From NCBI GenBank assembly GCA_030765055.1, contig JAUKNK010001128.1, forward strand, positions 1 through 64,000: a stretch of DNA of 64,000 bases. Direction: 5' to 3'. The position numbers were made by a program, and so were the translations under genes. The stretch is from Mantis religiosa. Its lineage: Eukaryota > Arthropoda > Insecta > Mantodea > Mantidae. This document shows, one piece after another, positions 45,772-57,130 of the stretch (position 1 is the first letter of the stretch; each line of letters begins with the position of its first letter). The notes under the pieces are model-generated. The model had not been told where the DNA came from, did not search any database, and saw only the letters and a list, made by a program, of their open reading frames with translations.

Positions 45772-45824
45772 TTATTTGACTCCCACATATTGAATTTTAC
45801 ATCTTAAGAGATGCAAAAGTTTAT

Positions 45825-46010
45825 GTGCATTTAGAAAATATGTCTCAAATAATATCCGTTAAGGCGTTGGAGGAATATATGACCCGCGACATAATATTTC
45901 AAAAAAGAAACGTAAGAACATTTCAATCTATGAGAAAAGAATATAACTTAAGAGATCGTCGGAGGGAAATAGCACAAAGAGAAACTGAAGATAGAGATTA
46001 CCAGACTTGA
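45825..46010 (+). CDS. Hypothetical basic ORF, unit 2
   Basis: Paralogue of 40039-40224, 61 residues, one residue different. A further 75-residue frame follows at 46034-46261 (MDIRKMTERQKENNWREDIY at its start), which in unit 1 is altered by an indel near 40350. No domain is recognised; most likely non-coding. Confidence 0.15.
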   Translation: MHLENMSQIISVKALEEYMTRDIIFQKRNVRTFQSMRKEYNLRDRRREIAQRETEDRDYQT

Positions 46011-47666
46011 AGACCTGATTTAAGACGCCAATTATGGACATCAGAAAGATGACAGAAAGACAGAAAGAGAATAACTGGAGAGAAGATATATATGGAGAGT
46101 ATCAGAGCGGACAGATACAACTGATTATGCAGAGCGGAGAGAGGACTACCCGGATGTGTGGAACTGACGAACCAGCTCCATCTACTGATGCCAGTTCCTT
46201 TAGGAGATGGATACCAGTAGGAGGAAGCTTTGGATACCAGCTGCAGAAGAGGAAATTTTAAAACTGTAGGAAGCAGTCTTTCGTAGCTTGTTATAAGAAT
46301 TAAAGCTGTAGTAAAAATTTAAATGTTATTTATATTGTTGAAGTAGAAGTAAATAAGAAAAAAGACTGTTTTAGATATATTATATTTGTAATGTTACTGG
46401 AATCCAGTAATCTTTAGGTTTAGTTAGTTCGTTAAGGTAGAAAGTGGATTATATCTGCAAAATTTGTAAATTGTTTTGTGAAATCTAAATCAGTAGTTAT
46501 AATAATATTAAAAATGAAGTTCGCATAATAAGGCCTGGTATAGATTCCAGAAACCGGGATATTAGATATGAAGATTTTATTTTATATTGAATATTATTGA
46601 TCAAACTCCCTTTATATTTATTGAGCCTTAAACGAAGTTTTTACCTTCATATATGAACCGAATTCTTTGTGAAATACAATCGACCTTCTCTACGTACTAG
46701 GTCCATACACAGAAAACTAAATGTTTCATATCTTATATTTAATAAAATAATATTAAGGATAAGTGACACGACTACAAGGTCCCTTAAAGAACATCATTTG
46801 AAACTATTTGGAAATGCTTTATAGTCTGTTCTTATGCAGAAGAATAGCAAGTATAAGGAACTATTAACATTTATTTCATATTCCCGTTTTTCCTCTTCAA
46901 CCACATGCACCGTTTCTCTCCCTATAATATCAATACAGATAAGAAGATTATATTGAGGGTGATGTAGCATCAGGTCTTTCCGCACAACATACTGTAAGTT
47001 CGGCTGATCACAGCACGTTGATGAAAACGTCTTGATAAATACAGGTGCTTCATATAGCTAATACGATTAGTACTCTTCAGGGCTCTGTAATATTCTGTGT
47101 ACCGCAGGAGAGAAAGTTTTTAAGCTGATTAAAGTATACCTTTCAATCCCGCTGATCTCTCAATAGGATTACTGGTTGTAGAATTCATCTTAAGGCTGCT
47201 TCAATTAGGGCATCTTGGAGATCAGGATCCTTTGAAGATGTTTGGCAGTGGGATTAGATGCTATGCAAGAGATGTTTTCAAAAGAATCCAAATACGTTGT
47301 GAGTTCACTCAACTTTTAACAGCTCACCTTACCTAAGTTCTCACTGCCGTTTCACTTAGTTTTCCCTACCACTTCACATTCTTCGTTACTAGCCTGTTCT
47401 TTCGTAGGATTCACTCGTTGGGGAACTGAACAAAGGCTTCTCCAATTTCTCGCAAATAGCATCATTCAATTTACCACTGCAATCACTACAAATTCATTCA
47501 GAGCACCTTCTGTTGCACCAGAAACACTTTCACTAAACTATTCTTTATTATTATCATCACGTGACTAATGTAATCACTGAAGTTTCTACAGAACTGGTCC
47601 ACACTTTCTGAAACCACGGGGAAGAGAAATGTCCAGAAGATTTTTGATATCTTATGTTAGCACTTA

Positions 47667-48434
47667 TTGTGTTTACGCTTGGCGAGAACATTCGGTCTCC
47701 ATGGCAGCACTTCTATTTACACAGCGGAGCTCCATGCAATATACCGAGCCATTTTATATGTTCGCCGCAGAAGGTTGGGTGACAGCCTTATCCTCAACGA
47801 CTCCCTAAGCGCCCTCCAGAGCCTTCGTGAGCTGTACAACCACCACTCCCTTGTACAGCGTATCCAGGATGCCCTCCACGTTTTGCACGCCTCTGGTGTC
47901 AGCGTGTGCGCATGGGTTCCTGGTCACGTGGGCCTGGAAGGAAACGAAATGGCTGATTCGGCGGCTAAGGCGGGAGCCATAACGACAAGTATTAGCCTCC
48001 CTCTGGTTACCGCGGAAGGCTTTGGACTTGTACGCAGGGAGGCGCTCTCGTGCTGGCGGGATGTGTGGTCTGCTCTGCGTGGCAACACGCTGAGATCGGT
48101 GAAGGGCCTTCCGATTCCTTGGTCGACCTCCTGTCGTTTATCCCGACGGGACGAGGTAACCCTGGCTCGGTTGCGCATTGGACACTGTTGTTTTAGTCAC
48201 AGCTTTTTATTGAACCGGATACCGGCTCCAGTTTGCCCGCTCTGCGGTGTTGAACTGTCGGTGCGCCATGTAATTTTAGATTGTTTTAGGCTAGCAGGTC
48301 TCCGCAGGTCTCTCCAGCTGCCGGCCAGCTTGGCTGAGATCCTCGCGGATGACGAGACGGCGGTGAGCAAAGTTTTAGCGTTCTTTTCGTCTATAAATTT
48401 TGGAGCTTACGCCCCAACAATTTGGGTTTTATAA
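47667..48434 (+). CDS. LINE ORF2 remnant with RNase H domain, open frame retained (unit 2)
   Basis: A 255-residue frame. Its first ~8 codons come from host DNA before the LINE insertion point (47690). The RNase H region shows TAELHAIYRAILYVRRRR (catalytic Glu), LILNDSLSALQSLREL (catalytic Asp) and WVPGHVGLEGNEMADSAAKA (HVG-EGNE-AD with the last Asp). The first Asp of the fold is lost by 5' truncation. The C-terminal part has RLRIGHCCFSHSFLLNRI and the Cys-His motif CPLCGVELSVRHVILDC found after RNase H in I/Jockey-like LINEs. It lacks reverse transcriptase and endonuclease, so it is a relic despite being open. Confidence 0.85.
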   Translation: MCLRLARTFGLHGSTSIYTAELHAIYRAILYVRRRRLGDSLILNDSLSALQSLRELYNHHSLVQRIQDALHVLHASGVSVCAWVPGHVGLEGNEMADSAAKAGAITTSISLPLVTAEGFGLVRREALSCWRDVWSALRGNTLRSVKGLPIPWSTSCRLSRRDEVTLARLRIGHCCFSHSFLLNRIPAPVCPLCGVELSVRHVILDCFRLAGLRRSLQLPASLAEILADDETAVSKVLAFFSSINFGAYAPTIWVL

Positions 48435-48622
48435 CCATTTTAAACTTTTACTGGTTTTTATGATTTTAGTTTCTATTTTAGTCTTTGCTACACCGTTGTG
48501 CGGATGTTTTATCTTGTTTTTATTTGATTGATTGTTGTTTAGGGTTTTAGTCTTTTACTTAGCTTTTTAAACTCATCACTTACTGGAGGGCGCTAATGAC
48601 CTAGCAGTTGTGTGCCCTTAAA

Positions 48623-48679
<57 letters not shown>
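47690..48679 (+). mobile_element. 5'-truncated LINE with (ATC)n tail and 12-bp TSD (unit 2)
   Basis: Bounded by CTTGGCGAGAAC at 47678-47689 and 48680-48691. The 3' UTR (GGTTTTTATGATTTTAGTTT and onward) is followed by CACCACCACC and an (ATC)n tail reaching 48679. The insertion predates the segmental duplication because both units carry it at the same site. Confidence 0.93.
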
Positions 48680-48680
<1 letters not shown>

Positions 48681-48978
48681 TTGGCGAGAACGCTACTTAT
48701 CTCTCAGGCTGCCGATGTCTAAATCCCGAAGCTAGGGCCATAGCCGCTGTGTTACCATTTAGTGTGTGAGAACGCTCTTAAAGAGAACCTCCGGGATTTA
48801 AACTGCCTCAATTAGTTGATCAAGAACCAATTTTGCAAGCATGCTAGAAGCAGTATGGCTACTATCAGTTTTGATTATAATCTTCTTGTTATTTTTCATT
48901 AAATAGCACCTTATTAAGTGGGGAAATATACAGTACCTATATATTACACAGCGACATAGTCATGTGAAACAGGAAATT

Positions 48979-49014
48979 GGTATAGTCCGATATGACTTAA
49001 CGTTGGATGACGTA
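48979..49014 (+). repeat. SINE-1 3'-end scrap (unit 2)
   Basis: Paralogue of 43165-43198: GTCCGATATGACTTAACGTT followed by GGATGACG. Confidence 0.55.
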
Positions 49015-49788
49015 ATGTTTTCTTTAAAAAAAATCTTTATTTGAAACCGTAGAATTGGTTCATAAGTGTACTGCTTCCTTGTGTTCTCTTTTCTATTCTT
49101 TATAGATTTTCTTTTCTTTTCTGGGGTTCCCTTTTCTTTTAGCTGAAAAATAATAAAACAAAAGAAAAGCGAAATGGACTCTTAGAGAACAGCTACTAGC
49201 GGATGGTGCTAGCTAACCAATCAACTGTGATAATTAGTTGTTTGTAAGAAAACTATGTTGTTTGAAATTTTCCTTAACAATAACACGAAAGCCAAAAAAT
49301 TGGGCCATAAATTGTACTTGTAAGAAAAAGAAGCCATATTATGTTCTACAAACTTAAGTATAAAAATAGTACTAATAGTGACTTAGTTGCTATTGATATA
49401 AATTATTAATGAAAACAACCATTCATGGATCTAGCAAAATTAAGTGTGTGCATACTCCTGGAAATAATTTTGATGATCATTATGATGATCGCTATTACTT
49501 CTCATGTATTCATGTTTATAGTGGACTTTCTTAAAGTGCATAAAAGATTTTGTGAAATACATTTTATAATGTTTAAGTGAAAAAGGTCTTTATTTTCCCA
49601 AAGAAACATTATTACGAAAGTACATTTTGACATAGGGGCGTGACACTCTATGGGTATCAGTATTTAAACAAGAAGTGACATCTGACAGTTCACTTATAGT
49701 AGACAAGGAGAGGACAGTGTTTCCAAAGCGTGGGCTAAAATTTGCAACATGCTACCGCAAAAGTACATGTTGTTAAAGGGAAAGGAGA

Positions 49789-50085
49789 GTGGAGAGCCTT
49801 ATTGGCTACAGCAATGGCGAAGGGAAGGTTGTCATGAAAACCACAGGAAGACATGCCACTAAAGTAACTGCTGCAAGTCGCTTCTTGTTTGAAACAAAAT
49901 GTGGAACGAGCAGACTGTGTATAGCTCCAAGAAATTGGCTTCATGAGCAGAGAAAACGTAATGTATGGTCTCCGTTGTCTCATGAAATAGCTGAGCTTAT
50001 TAAAGCAAAACAAAGTTTAATGGTCTTTGGCGTAGAGAACAGCATGTTCGAATCGTTCCTTAAATATCTGCATTTTTGTACGTAA
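49789..50085 (+). CDS. Hypothetical ORF, unit 2 only
   Basis: A 98-residue frame beginning MESLIGYSNGEGKVVMKTTG with no recognised domain. The unit 1 paralogue has a stop (TAG near 44146) and other changes, which argues against selection. Probably not a gene. Confidence 0.15.
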   Translation: MESLIGYSNGEGKVVMKTTGRHATKVTAASRFLFETKCGTSRLCIAPRNWLHEQRKRNVWSPLSHEIAELIKAKQSLMVFGVENSMFESFLKYLHFCT

Positions 50086-50209
50086 TGGTAGGAGCGTAGG
50101 TTAGCCTCGTGGTTAACAGGTATCATCCAGTGCCTTTTCCATAAATTTCACGGAATCAATTAGCACTACGCATGCGTGGCTCTGTGTAGCCCTCAGACGA
50201 ATGTTTAAC

Positions 50210-51129
50210 TACGAGGGCTGTTCAATAAAGAAAGATCATAGTTTTTCTACGGTCATATTTTTTCGCGCTAAAATTCAATCTTATTATATTCTATTAGCTT
50301 AATGTGAAACAAACACGCCGTAGTAGTTTCATTGTTGGTACTCCTGGTTCCCGCCTGTGAGAACCACGCAAGTGCAGACATGTTCAGTGTCGCCCACCAC
50401 TCCAATGGAGTTAACATATAGTTAAAGTTGATATTAGAGGAAGATCCGGAGCTTCTTTCAAACGTAATCACTGCTGATGAAACTTGGCTATATCATTTTG
50501 ATCCTGAGAGCAAACAGCAAAGCTCAGTGTGGAAATATCCTTCATCACCAACCTCCAAAAGAGTAAAAGTGATTGCTTCTGCTGGGAATGTTATGGTCAT
50601 CTCATTCTTTGATATTCCTGGAATGGTTTATCAGTATGTTGTACCTGCATACACATCAGTAACAAGACAATACTAAAGGGATGTCCTGAAAACATTGCAA
50701 GTCCATATCAGGTGCAATAGACCACATTTCCGTGAAGCAGGCTGGATGCTGCACCACGATAATGCGCGGCCGTATATTGCCAATGTTGTTGGTGAATATC
50801 TTGCAAAAATCAACGTGAAGTGCATCCCTCACCCTCCCTATACTCCGGATTTAGCCCCATGTGACATTTTTCTATTCTCTACCTTGAAGAAACGCCTTCG
50901 TAGGAGATATTATCCATCATCAGAAGCAGTAGTGAAGGCTGCGGAGGCAAATTTCAAGGATCTCTCAAAAATGGTTTCCAGCATGTCTTTGAAGACTGGC
51001 AGAAACGCTGGGACAAGTGCATCGCATTCAGGGGAGACTATTTTGACCAGAATCCTCAAAATTATGAGGATGAGTAAAGGTACATTGTCAAATATCAATT
51101 GTGGTCATTCTTTATTGAACAGCCTTCGA
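50210..51129 (+). mobile_element. Mariner family A, copy A4 (right end of the duplication)
   Basis: About 915 bp, left TIR CGAGGGCTGTTCAATAAAGA with TA; the right end GAACAGCCTTCGAATA is mutated. It is the best-preserved copy for the catalytic core: ITADETWLYHFDPESK (50428-50676 frame), then a 150-residue frame at 50695-51147 with LHHDNARPYIANVV and YTPDLAPCDIFLF. 34 residues separate these aspartates, as in classical mariners. A TAA at 50674 separates the frames. Its left flank equals that of A3; its right flank is unique. Confidence 0.92.
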
Positions 51130-52264
51130 ATATTTCAGCCTAGCTAGATCAACTAGCAGCTGTTCTCAAACGACATGGTTGTGGTGAATTATGGTCGGGG
51201 AGAAATTACTTTGTAATTGACAATTCTCCCTGCTGAAGGGTCGTTATCTACGTAGCTAATCATGGCTGACTTGGTACCTAGTTTTCGTAAGTTATTGGTT
51301 ATTTATTAAGTTGTTATCTTCATAGTTATTGGTCTGAGAAATACCACACAGTCCACTGACTGGTTCAGAGGACCGTGTGCTGATCACAAAGTACCTTAAT
51401 TTTGTAGCATAAATGACAATTTTCATAAACGCAACCAATCGGTTTCTATTGTAGGTACCTATTTGTTTATTATAATACCTCCGTTTAGAAGTGTTGTTAG
51501 CATTTTGTTTGTACCATAAACAGGGATTATAAGTAGTTGTTGCTGAGCTAATCTCTGTAACATATAACCTTGCCCCGCTCACATGTATCAATCATCGTGC
51601 AACTACCTTCCCCCAAACCCTAACTGGCTAATGCTTTCGTGCCATAGGCCATAGGCGGTGCCTTCCCGTCATATTTTAAACTGCAGTAAACGTCATAATA
51701 ATTGCCAGGAAGATAGATAAAATCATATACATAAGAATATGAAGGCATGCAAAAATAATGAAGTTTATAATGAAACTGAGCAAGTTGAAACTGAAGAATA
51801 AGCAATAAAACTGAAAAAAGTTTATAATGAAAGGCCTTCGGCCTTCTCCACTGGGATATTTTAAAACCAGCACACATACCTTGCAAAAATGCCTATTTTT
51901 CAGTCTTAAAAGTCATGTCATGTCATACTTGTCGTGTGTCCTTCATTCACCTAAGTCTCGTCAAGGTAGTATATTTTACGATTTGTATCTCGGTACAATC
52001 TGATTGTCCTTAAATAATGTCTTCGCCACACAGCAATATCGCCCCTGGAGTGGTAAGTTTTCCTGTTGTCTCAATTTCATGTCCCGATGTTCCTACGTAT
52101 CTAACACACCTGTAAGTCAGAGCGCAGCTGTTCGACTTCTCTCACTCACAAAGACGGATTCTTCTCTGTGAGTGCATTAAATGCATGCCACACATTTCCT
52201 TTTTCGCCGTTTTGTAAAAGTTTTCCCTTGCGATGCTTCAGCGAAAACCTGGCGGTAGACTGTC
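51130..52264. other. Unique right flank of the duplication; no gene seen
   Basis: AT-rich; the short minus-strand frames at 51292-51886 have no recognisable domain. Confidence 0.5.
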
Positions 52265-52270
52265 CAATTA

Positions 52271-52349
<79 letters not shown>

Positions 52350-52354
52350 ATACA

Positions 52355-52385
<31 letters not shown>

Positions 52386-52564
52386 ATAGATAAATAGATA
52401 GATAAATAGATAAATAAATAGATAAATAAATAGATAAATAAATAGATAAATAAATAGATAAGTGAGTGAGTGAGTGAGTGAGTGAGTGAGTGAGTGAGTG
52501 AGTGAGTGAGTGAGTGAGTGAGTGAGTGAGTGAGTGAGTGAGTGAGTGAGTGAGTGAGTGAGTG

Positions 52565-52598
<34 letters not shown>

Positions 52599-52620
52599 TA
52601 AATAAATATATATATATAAT
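52265..52620 (+). repeat. Compound tetranucleotide microsatellite
   Basis: Blocks in order: (AAAT)n to about 52388, mixed AAAT/AGAT to about 52458, (GTGA)n to about 52565, (GTAA)n to about 52595, then AAAT and an AT run. Neighbouring blocks differ by one base, suggesting stepwise point mutation and slippage. Long Tyr/Leu/Ile-rich and Thr/His/Ser-rich frames on the minus strand are artefacts. Confidence 0.96.
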
Positions 52621-55080
52621 AAGTACACGCGCAATAAACGAGCAATAAAATAATTTAGCTCTCGCACTCGGCACAACACACCTTCGAATGGCGATATATG
52701 ACTAATCCAGTTCAAAACAAGGTCAGTGATAAAAGTCATATAAACGAATATGTCATCACTATCGCTAAACCACGTGCTACCGTGCCATGTGCTTGAGAGC
52801 AAAGGAACCTCCTCTTTACTTCGGTTAGGAGTTAACATTAATTTCAGATAAATTAACTCTGTTGCGTAATATATTTAATTAAAACAGTTACGAAAATATA
52901 AATTTGACAATTCTCTTCCAACATATAAAGATATATCACCATGTTAAGTAACGAACTAATTTTTACCGCACAACAGTCTATACTGCAATAGCAGCGAATG
53001 AGAGGTGATAAGGTCACGTGACCGTTAAGAGATACGGGGCAAGCTTATGTGAAACAAGGGTTAGTGTTTTCTGGAAGATGGTGAAATAGCACTGATTCTT
53101 GTTATTTGGCCATGGTGCATTAGATGACAATATAAGAGATAGAACTACGTGCAGAGACATAGAAAAACTATGTACAGTAAGAGAATTATTTAAACTTATG
53201 TTATAACAGTTTTATGAAATAGTTTGATTTCAGTGTATACATTACCATTGATAAGCAGTTACTAACATTTAGAGGAAACTGTTCCTTTCAACACTATATT
53301 TGAAATAAGCTAGCGATGTATGGAGTGAAAGTATTTGCTACTGTGGATGCAAAAACAGCATACATCATAAATATTGAACGATATGTGCATGTACAACTTG
53401 AAGTCCCTATGGGCAACGCGATAGTTCTCAAGAAATTGCTTACGATTAGTTTAACTTATCAGTGGGATAAATATAAACATCACTGGTTATAATTGGTTTC
53501 CTTGCTAATAATTTGCTCAATGAAAAGAAACTCCCTTACCTCGGAGCCACGAGGAGGAAGAACAAGGGGACAATCCCAGAAAACTACTTTTCAAAATAAT
53601 CAAAGAGACTAAACGTCATGTCTACTTGGGTTTCAAAATGACATGGCTCTGGTTTCATTGTACCAGCCGACCTTGGCCACGCATGTCACACTTAAGCACT
53701 TCCTAAACAGCCTAAACTAATACAATTAATCATTTCCGGGCTGTTTTCCCGTTGTCTGCTGGCGTAAGCACGTCCTAACGTATCGTCCACCGCTTCGACA
53801 CCAGGCACCAACTCGCCTCCCGATTCGAAGCAGTCACCTAGGAAGACTTCGGAGACCGCAGTGCTCAAAGAGAGAAGCGGCGGGAATTCGAAAGAACTCA
53901 CGAGTAAACAGCTCCTCGAATCGGAAAGACAAGGAAATGAGTGCCGGAGGGAGAAAAAAATCGCACATCATATTGCCCAAAAAAGACAAAACGCGTTATC
54001 ATATTATGGACCATGCAGCATGAAAGTGGAATAGATGAATATAGTGTGATAAAAGGAAACTGGAATTGGTAAATTAATGCCTAATTAAAATTATACAATC
54101 TAATCTACAAAAAAGAGAACTAAACTACTGTCAGCAGGTCATTCTGGAAGTAAAACAGATTTTTACAATTAAAATGAGTTAGTGCTCCACGTGCCTAAAC
54201 ACGTATGTGAAAAGGGCACGTCTACTGCAGAGTTAACGCGCTATTCTTTACTGTATATTGCAATACAAGAAGTGGACACTCTTAGCATATATAACGGAAT
54301 GATATTTGGGAATAGAAATGTACATTAAGCAAACAGGTTTTGCAGACGTCAAATAAAAACGTTGCAACCTGCACAACCGTGACAAGCCCTAATTGTAATA
54401 GGTCGAGCATTCAGTAACTTACTAAGGAAATGGAGGGCAAATGCTGTTGTAAACCGTTTCGAGCCAGGTCATCGGTCACCTTCACTAACATACGTGGGCA
54501 GACGGAGGCAGAATAGAAAATGTGCATTAATTTCTGATGAGCAGTAACAAGCCTGCGGGCACTGCTGCTCGAAAGCAGGTCACCACATCGTGTTTACTTT
54601 GCTTTCCCTCAATCTCCTCGCGGCTTAAGAATTAAGTTCCGCCTGCTCAAATGCAAAAGTTTAACCACAACAGGACGTTTCTTTAAGTAAAGGGTTTCAG
54701 TAATCGAATCCTTGTACAAGATAAACACTAAACATTAAGCTAGCGTGGTAGGCTCAGCTGTGGGAAACGTGCCGATTGCTTTGGTTTTCTGTAGTTTCTT
54801 CTTTATTAAATGTTGCCTTAAGCTTCATATCAGCTATTTTCCATTCCAGATCGGTATAGATAACCTCTTATTGCTTTAAATTCTGGTTCGAAAACCATGA
54901 GTTAATGAGAACTAGGTGAGTGGCGAAAGGGAAGAAGTGCGGAAGCACATACAGTCTGATTTTTAAAAGAAGATACGTGAAGGTCATCAGGCAAGGGACG
55001 CGAAGGGTAAGAAGGGTAACGTAAACAAAGGTTGCCAGATTGGATACACGTTGAATTATATACTTCAAGCTCAGTTATCG
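52621..55080. other. 2.5 kb without a supported gene
   Basis: Mostly AT-rich. The stretch at 53690-53900 is CpG-richer and open on the minus strand for 69 codons, but shows no domain or clear splice site. A short stretch near 54950-54990 (TCTGATTTTTAAAAGAAG) recurs inverted at 57705-57735. Confidence 0.45.
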
Positions 55081-56730
55081 CTATTATGTGTTTCAAATAG
55101 GAAGGTGTTTGTCCTTGAGCGCTACTAGGTGAGCAACCAATCGGAGTCCTGCGGTGTTGTCGTATTGCATTCCAGCTAAGTGGTGTGTGAGGAGCGCCAA
55201 CCTAATCAATCTGTATGAAATACTATTCGCGCTAAGACAAAAATTCAGATTTTGCCGAAACTGATCCATGTGAAAGGTAGAGAGTAATGTATCTAACATA
55301 ACCATGAAAACCCCATATTTTTAGCTCAAATAGTTTTTCTAATAAAAATAAATGAAACAGTATTACCTGTTTTATAACAATAAATCGTGACGTAAACACT
55401 GTATGAATATCATTATTGGTTGGCAGTTATGCGTGTACGTATATATGTAATTACTCAGAACTGAAACGTAAATGCTTGACATGACGTGATAAAAGAATTA
55501 ATTTCAATAATTCAATTCGAGCGAGAGGAAACAGTAACTTTCCTGCTGCCCTGGCAGAACGTGTCTGGTCACATTATATCTTTGTTTATGAACGGTTCGT
55601 AATCTCTATTTACTCTAGAGAGCTCAAAGTGGTTGGTGTGTATGTATTGAGATATACTTTTAATTACTCAAAACTGAAATTTAAACTACTGACATGACGG
55701 ATAACAGAATTACTGTGGATATGTCAAGGTTTTAAATTCGAGAAAGAGCAAACACTTCATTTCCTGTTAGCCTGTGGAATGCTGTATGTTTATGTTTATG
55801 AACGAATGCTGGATAAGAAGTGCTTATTTACTCTGGAGATTTCAGATCAACAGTAGAGTAAGAATTAAATATTGCAATGGAGTCTTGCGGAGAATTTAGT
55901 GGCGAGTCAAAAAGGCAGGTATTGCGAAGTCAGGATCGAAGTATTATTGTTAAGGTGTACACGTTCTTCAAAATTTTTTTCGGAAACAGAAACTAAAGAT
56001 GAGTTATTGCAAAGAGTACTTCCGTTTAAAAACACGGAAAAAGTGTATCGGGCGGATGAACTTGCAATTGGAACGGGACACGAGGTAATACACCACCCAC
56101 CTTATCACTGCCAATATTTTTCAATTGAGTTGGTGTGGGCTCAGATAAAAAGCGGGATTGCACACAGAAATAATACTTTTAAACTGACGGGCGTTAAATG
56201 ACTTGTTCACGAAGAAACTGACTAGGTGACACATCAGGACTAGGAAAACTGCATAAGGCATGCAGAAAACCTTCAAAAACACGATTTTAAGAAAGAAATA
56301 GCACGTGACGAGATTTTGGAACCTCTAATCATACATTTGTAAGACTCAGACGATGAAGACAGTGACAATGACGAATTGTCTCTTAACGGAAGTGACACTG
56401 ACGGCGATGTGGATGAGCCACTGGCAGTTCTATTGGAGTAGAAAAACAGGGAATTCGTAGAATATAATTATAGTTATGGTATTTAACAATATACATAATT
56501 TGCGAAAATGCTTTTTCCAATTTTTATTTTGCCAAACGCATAATTGTAAAAGTTTGTAAGATATAATTTGCTTACCCTTACGTCTTTGTCACGGAGACCT
56601 GCATGTTGTATGAGTGTGCGAGATATAGGGAAATGTAAAAGAAGCGGGGTAACAAGCTGGCAACGCTGAGTGTGATACGGCATCTAATTAACTGGACTAC
56701 AGAACTCTTCCCATTTGAAACATATAATAG
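55081..56730 (+). mobile_element. Family E TIR DNA transposon with transposase relic
   Basis: A 1650-bp element with 24-bp TIRs: CTATTATGTGTTTCAAATAG and on at 55081, and its reverse complement at 56707-56730 (CTATTATATGTTTCAAATGG and on when reversed). The left 760 bp match the truncated copy at 10852-11589. The right half carries a transposase C-terminal relic (next entry). Confidence 0.82.
55872..56440 (+). pseudogene. DDE (IS630/Tc1-like) transposase, C-terminal half
   Basis: The plus frame includes GHEVIHHPPYHCQYFSIELV followed by WAQIK, the family's 'PPYHCQ-NPIELIWAQVK' block, in which IEL supplies the catalytic Glu. A stop follows at 56199. Further on, with stops, come HAENLQKHDFKKEIARDEIL and an acidic tail DSDDEDSDNDELSL, as at the C-terminus of this transposase group in insects. 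The catalytic aspartates are not preserved. Confidence 0.72.
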
Positions 56731-56825
56731 TTGTATGCGTGGAAACGGAGTTTGCTTAAGTATTCAGTTGCGCAGTGTATCGTTAGCCTACTGTCAAAAC
56801 ACAATTAAAATACGCTTTTTTTATG

Positions 56826-57130
56826 GAAGCAAGACGTAGTGGCGGTAGGATTATAGATGGACCGAGGAATCATGGCCCAAGGCAAAGATCAGCTTAGGCT
56901 CGGGCTGTTACATTGCTTAGCCAAGCTAGAAAATTTTTCTGTTGTCTTAGAGAATTCTTCCAACAGGAAGACGAGAGTTTGCTCCTTATCAATGAACAGT
57001 TTATTCCTTTTTCACAAAGCGACGCTCCCATGTCAGTAGATATGCTTGCACGTAAAAGAAATTATGTGGATCAAAAGTTCCGGCATATCGGCGGCGTTGA
57101 TATGAACATGACAATTAAAAAAGAAGTTAA
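56826..57130 (+). pseudogene. Transposase N-terminal relic, probably of the same group
   Basis: The plus strand reads GGRIIDGPRNHG, then (after a stop) LSQARKFFCCLREFFQQEDE and FIPFSQSDAPMSVDML, similar to the N-terminal HTH region preceding this kind of DDE transposase in insect elements. It lies downstream of the C-terminal half and beyond the TIR, so it belongs to another broken copy. Less certain than the C-terminal call. Confidence 0.45.

Larger units (their letters stand above)
45314..50209 (+). repeat. Tandem segmental duplication, unit 2 (between mariners A3 and A4)
   Basis: About 4.90 kb, paralogue of 39528-44405. The offset is about 5786 bp at the left end and 5804 bp at the right. 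Part of the length difference comes from the longer (ATC)n LINE tail here. Apart from the entries listed separately, the unit is AT-rich and without genes. Confidence 0.96.

Noticed and set aside
52146..52838. 230-residue Leu/Tyr/Thr/His-rich open frame on the minus strand
   Set aside because: Pure tetranucleotide repeat translated; flanking parts have no domain.
53690..53901. CpG-rich first exon or promoter on the minus strand
   Set aside because: Locally higher GC and an open frame, but no TATA, splice donor or domain that would support it.
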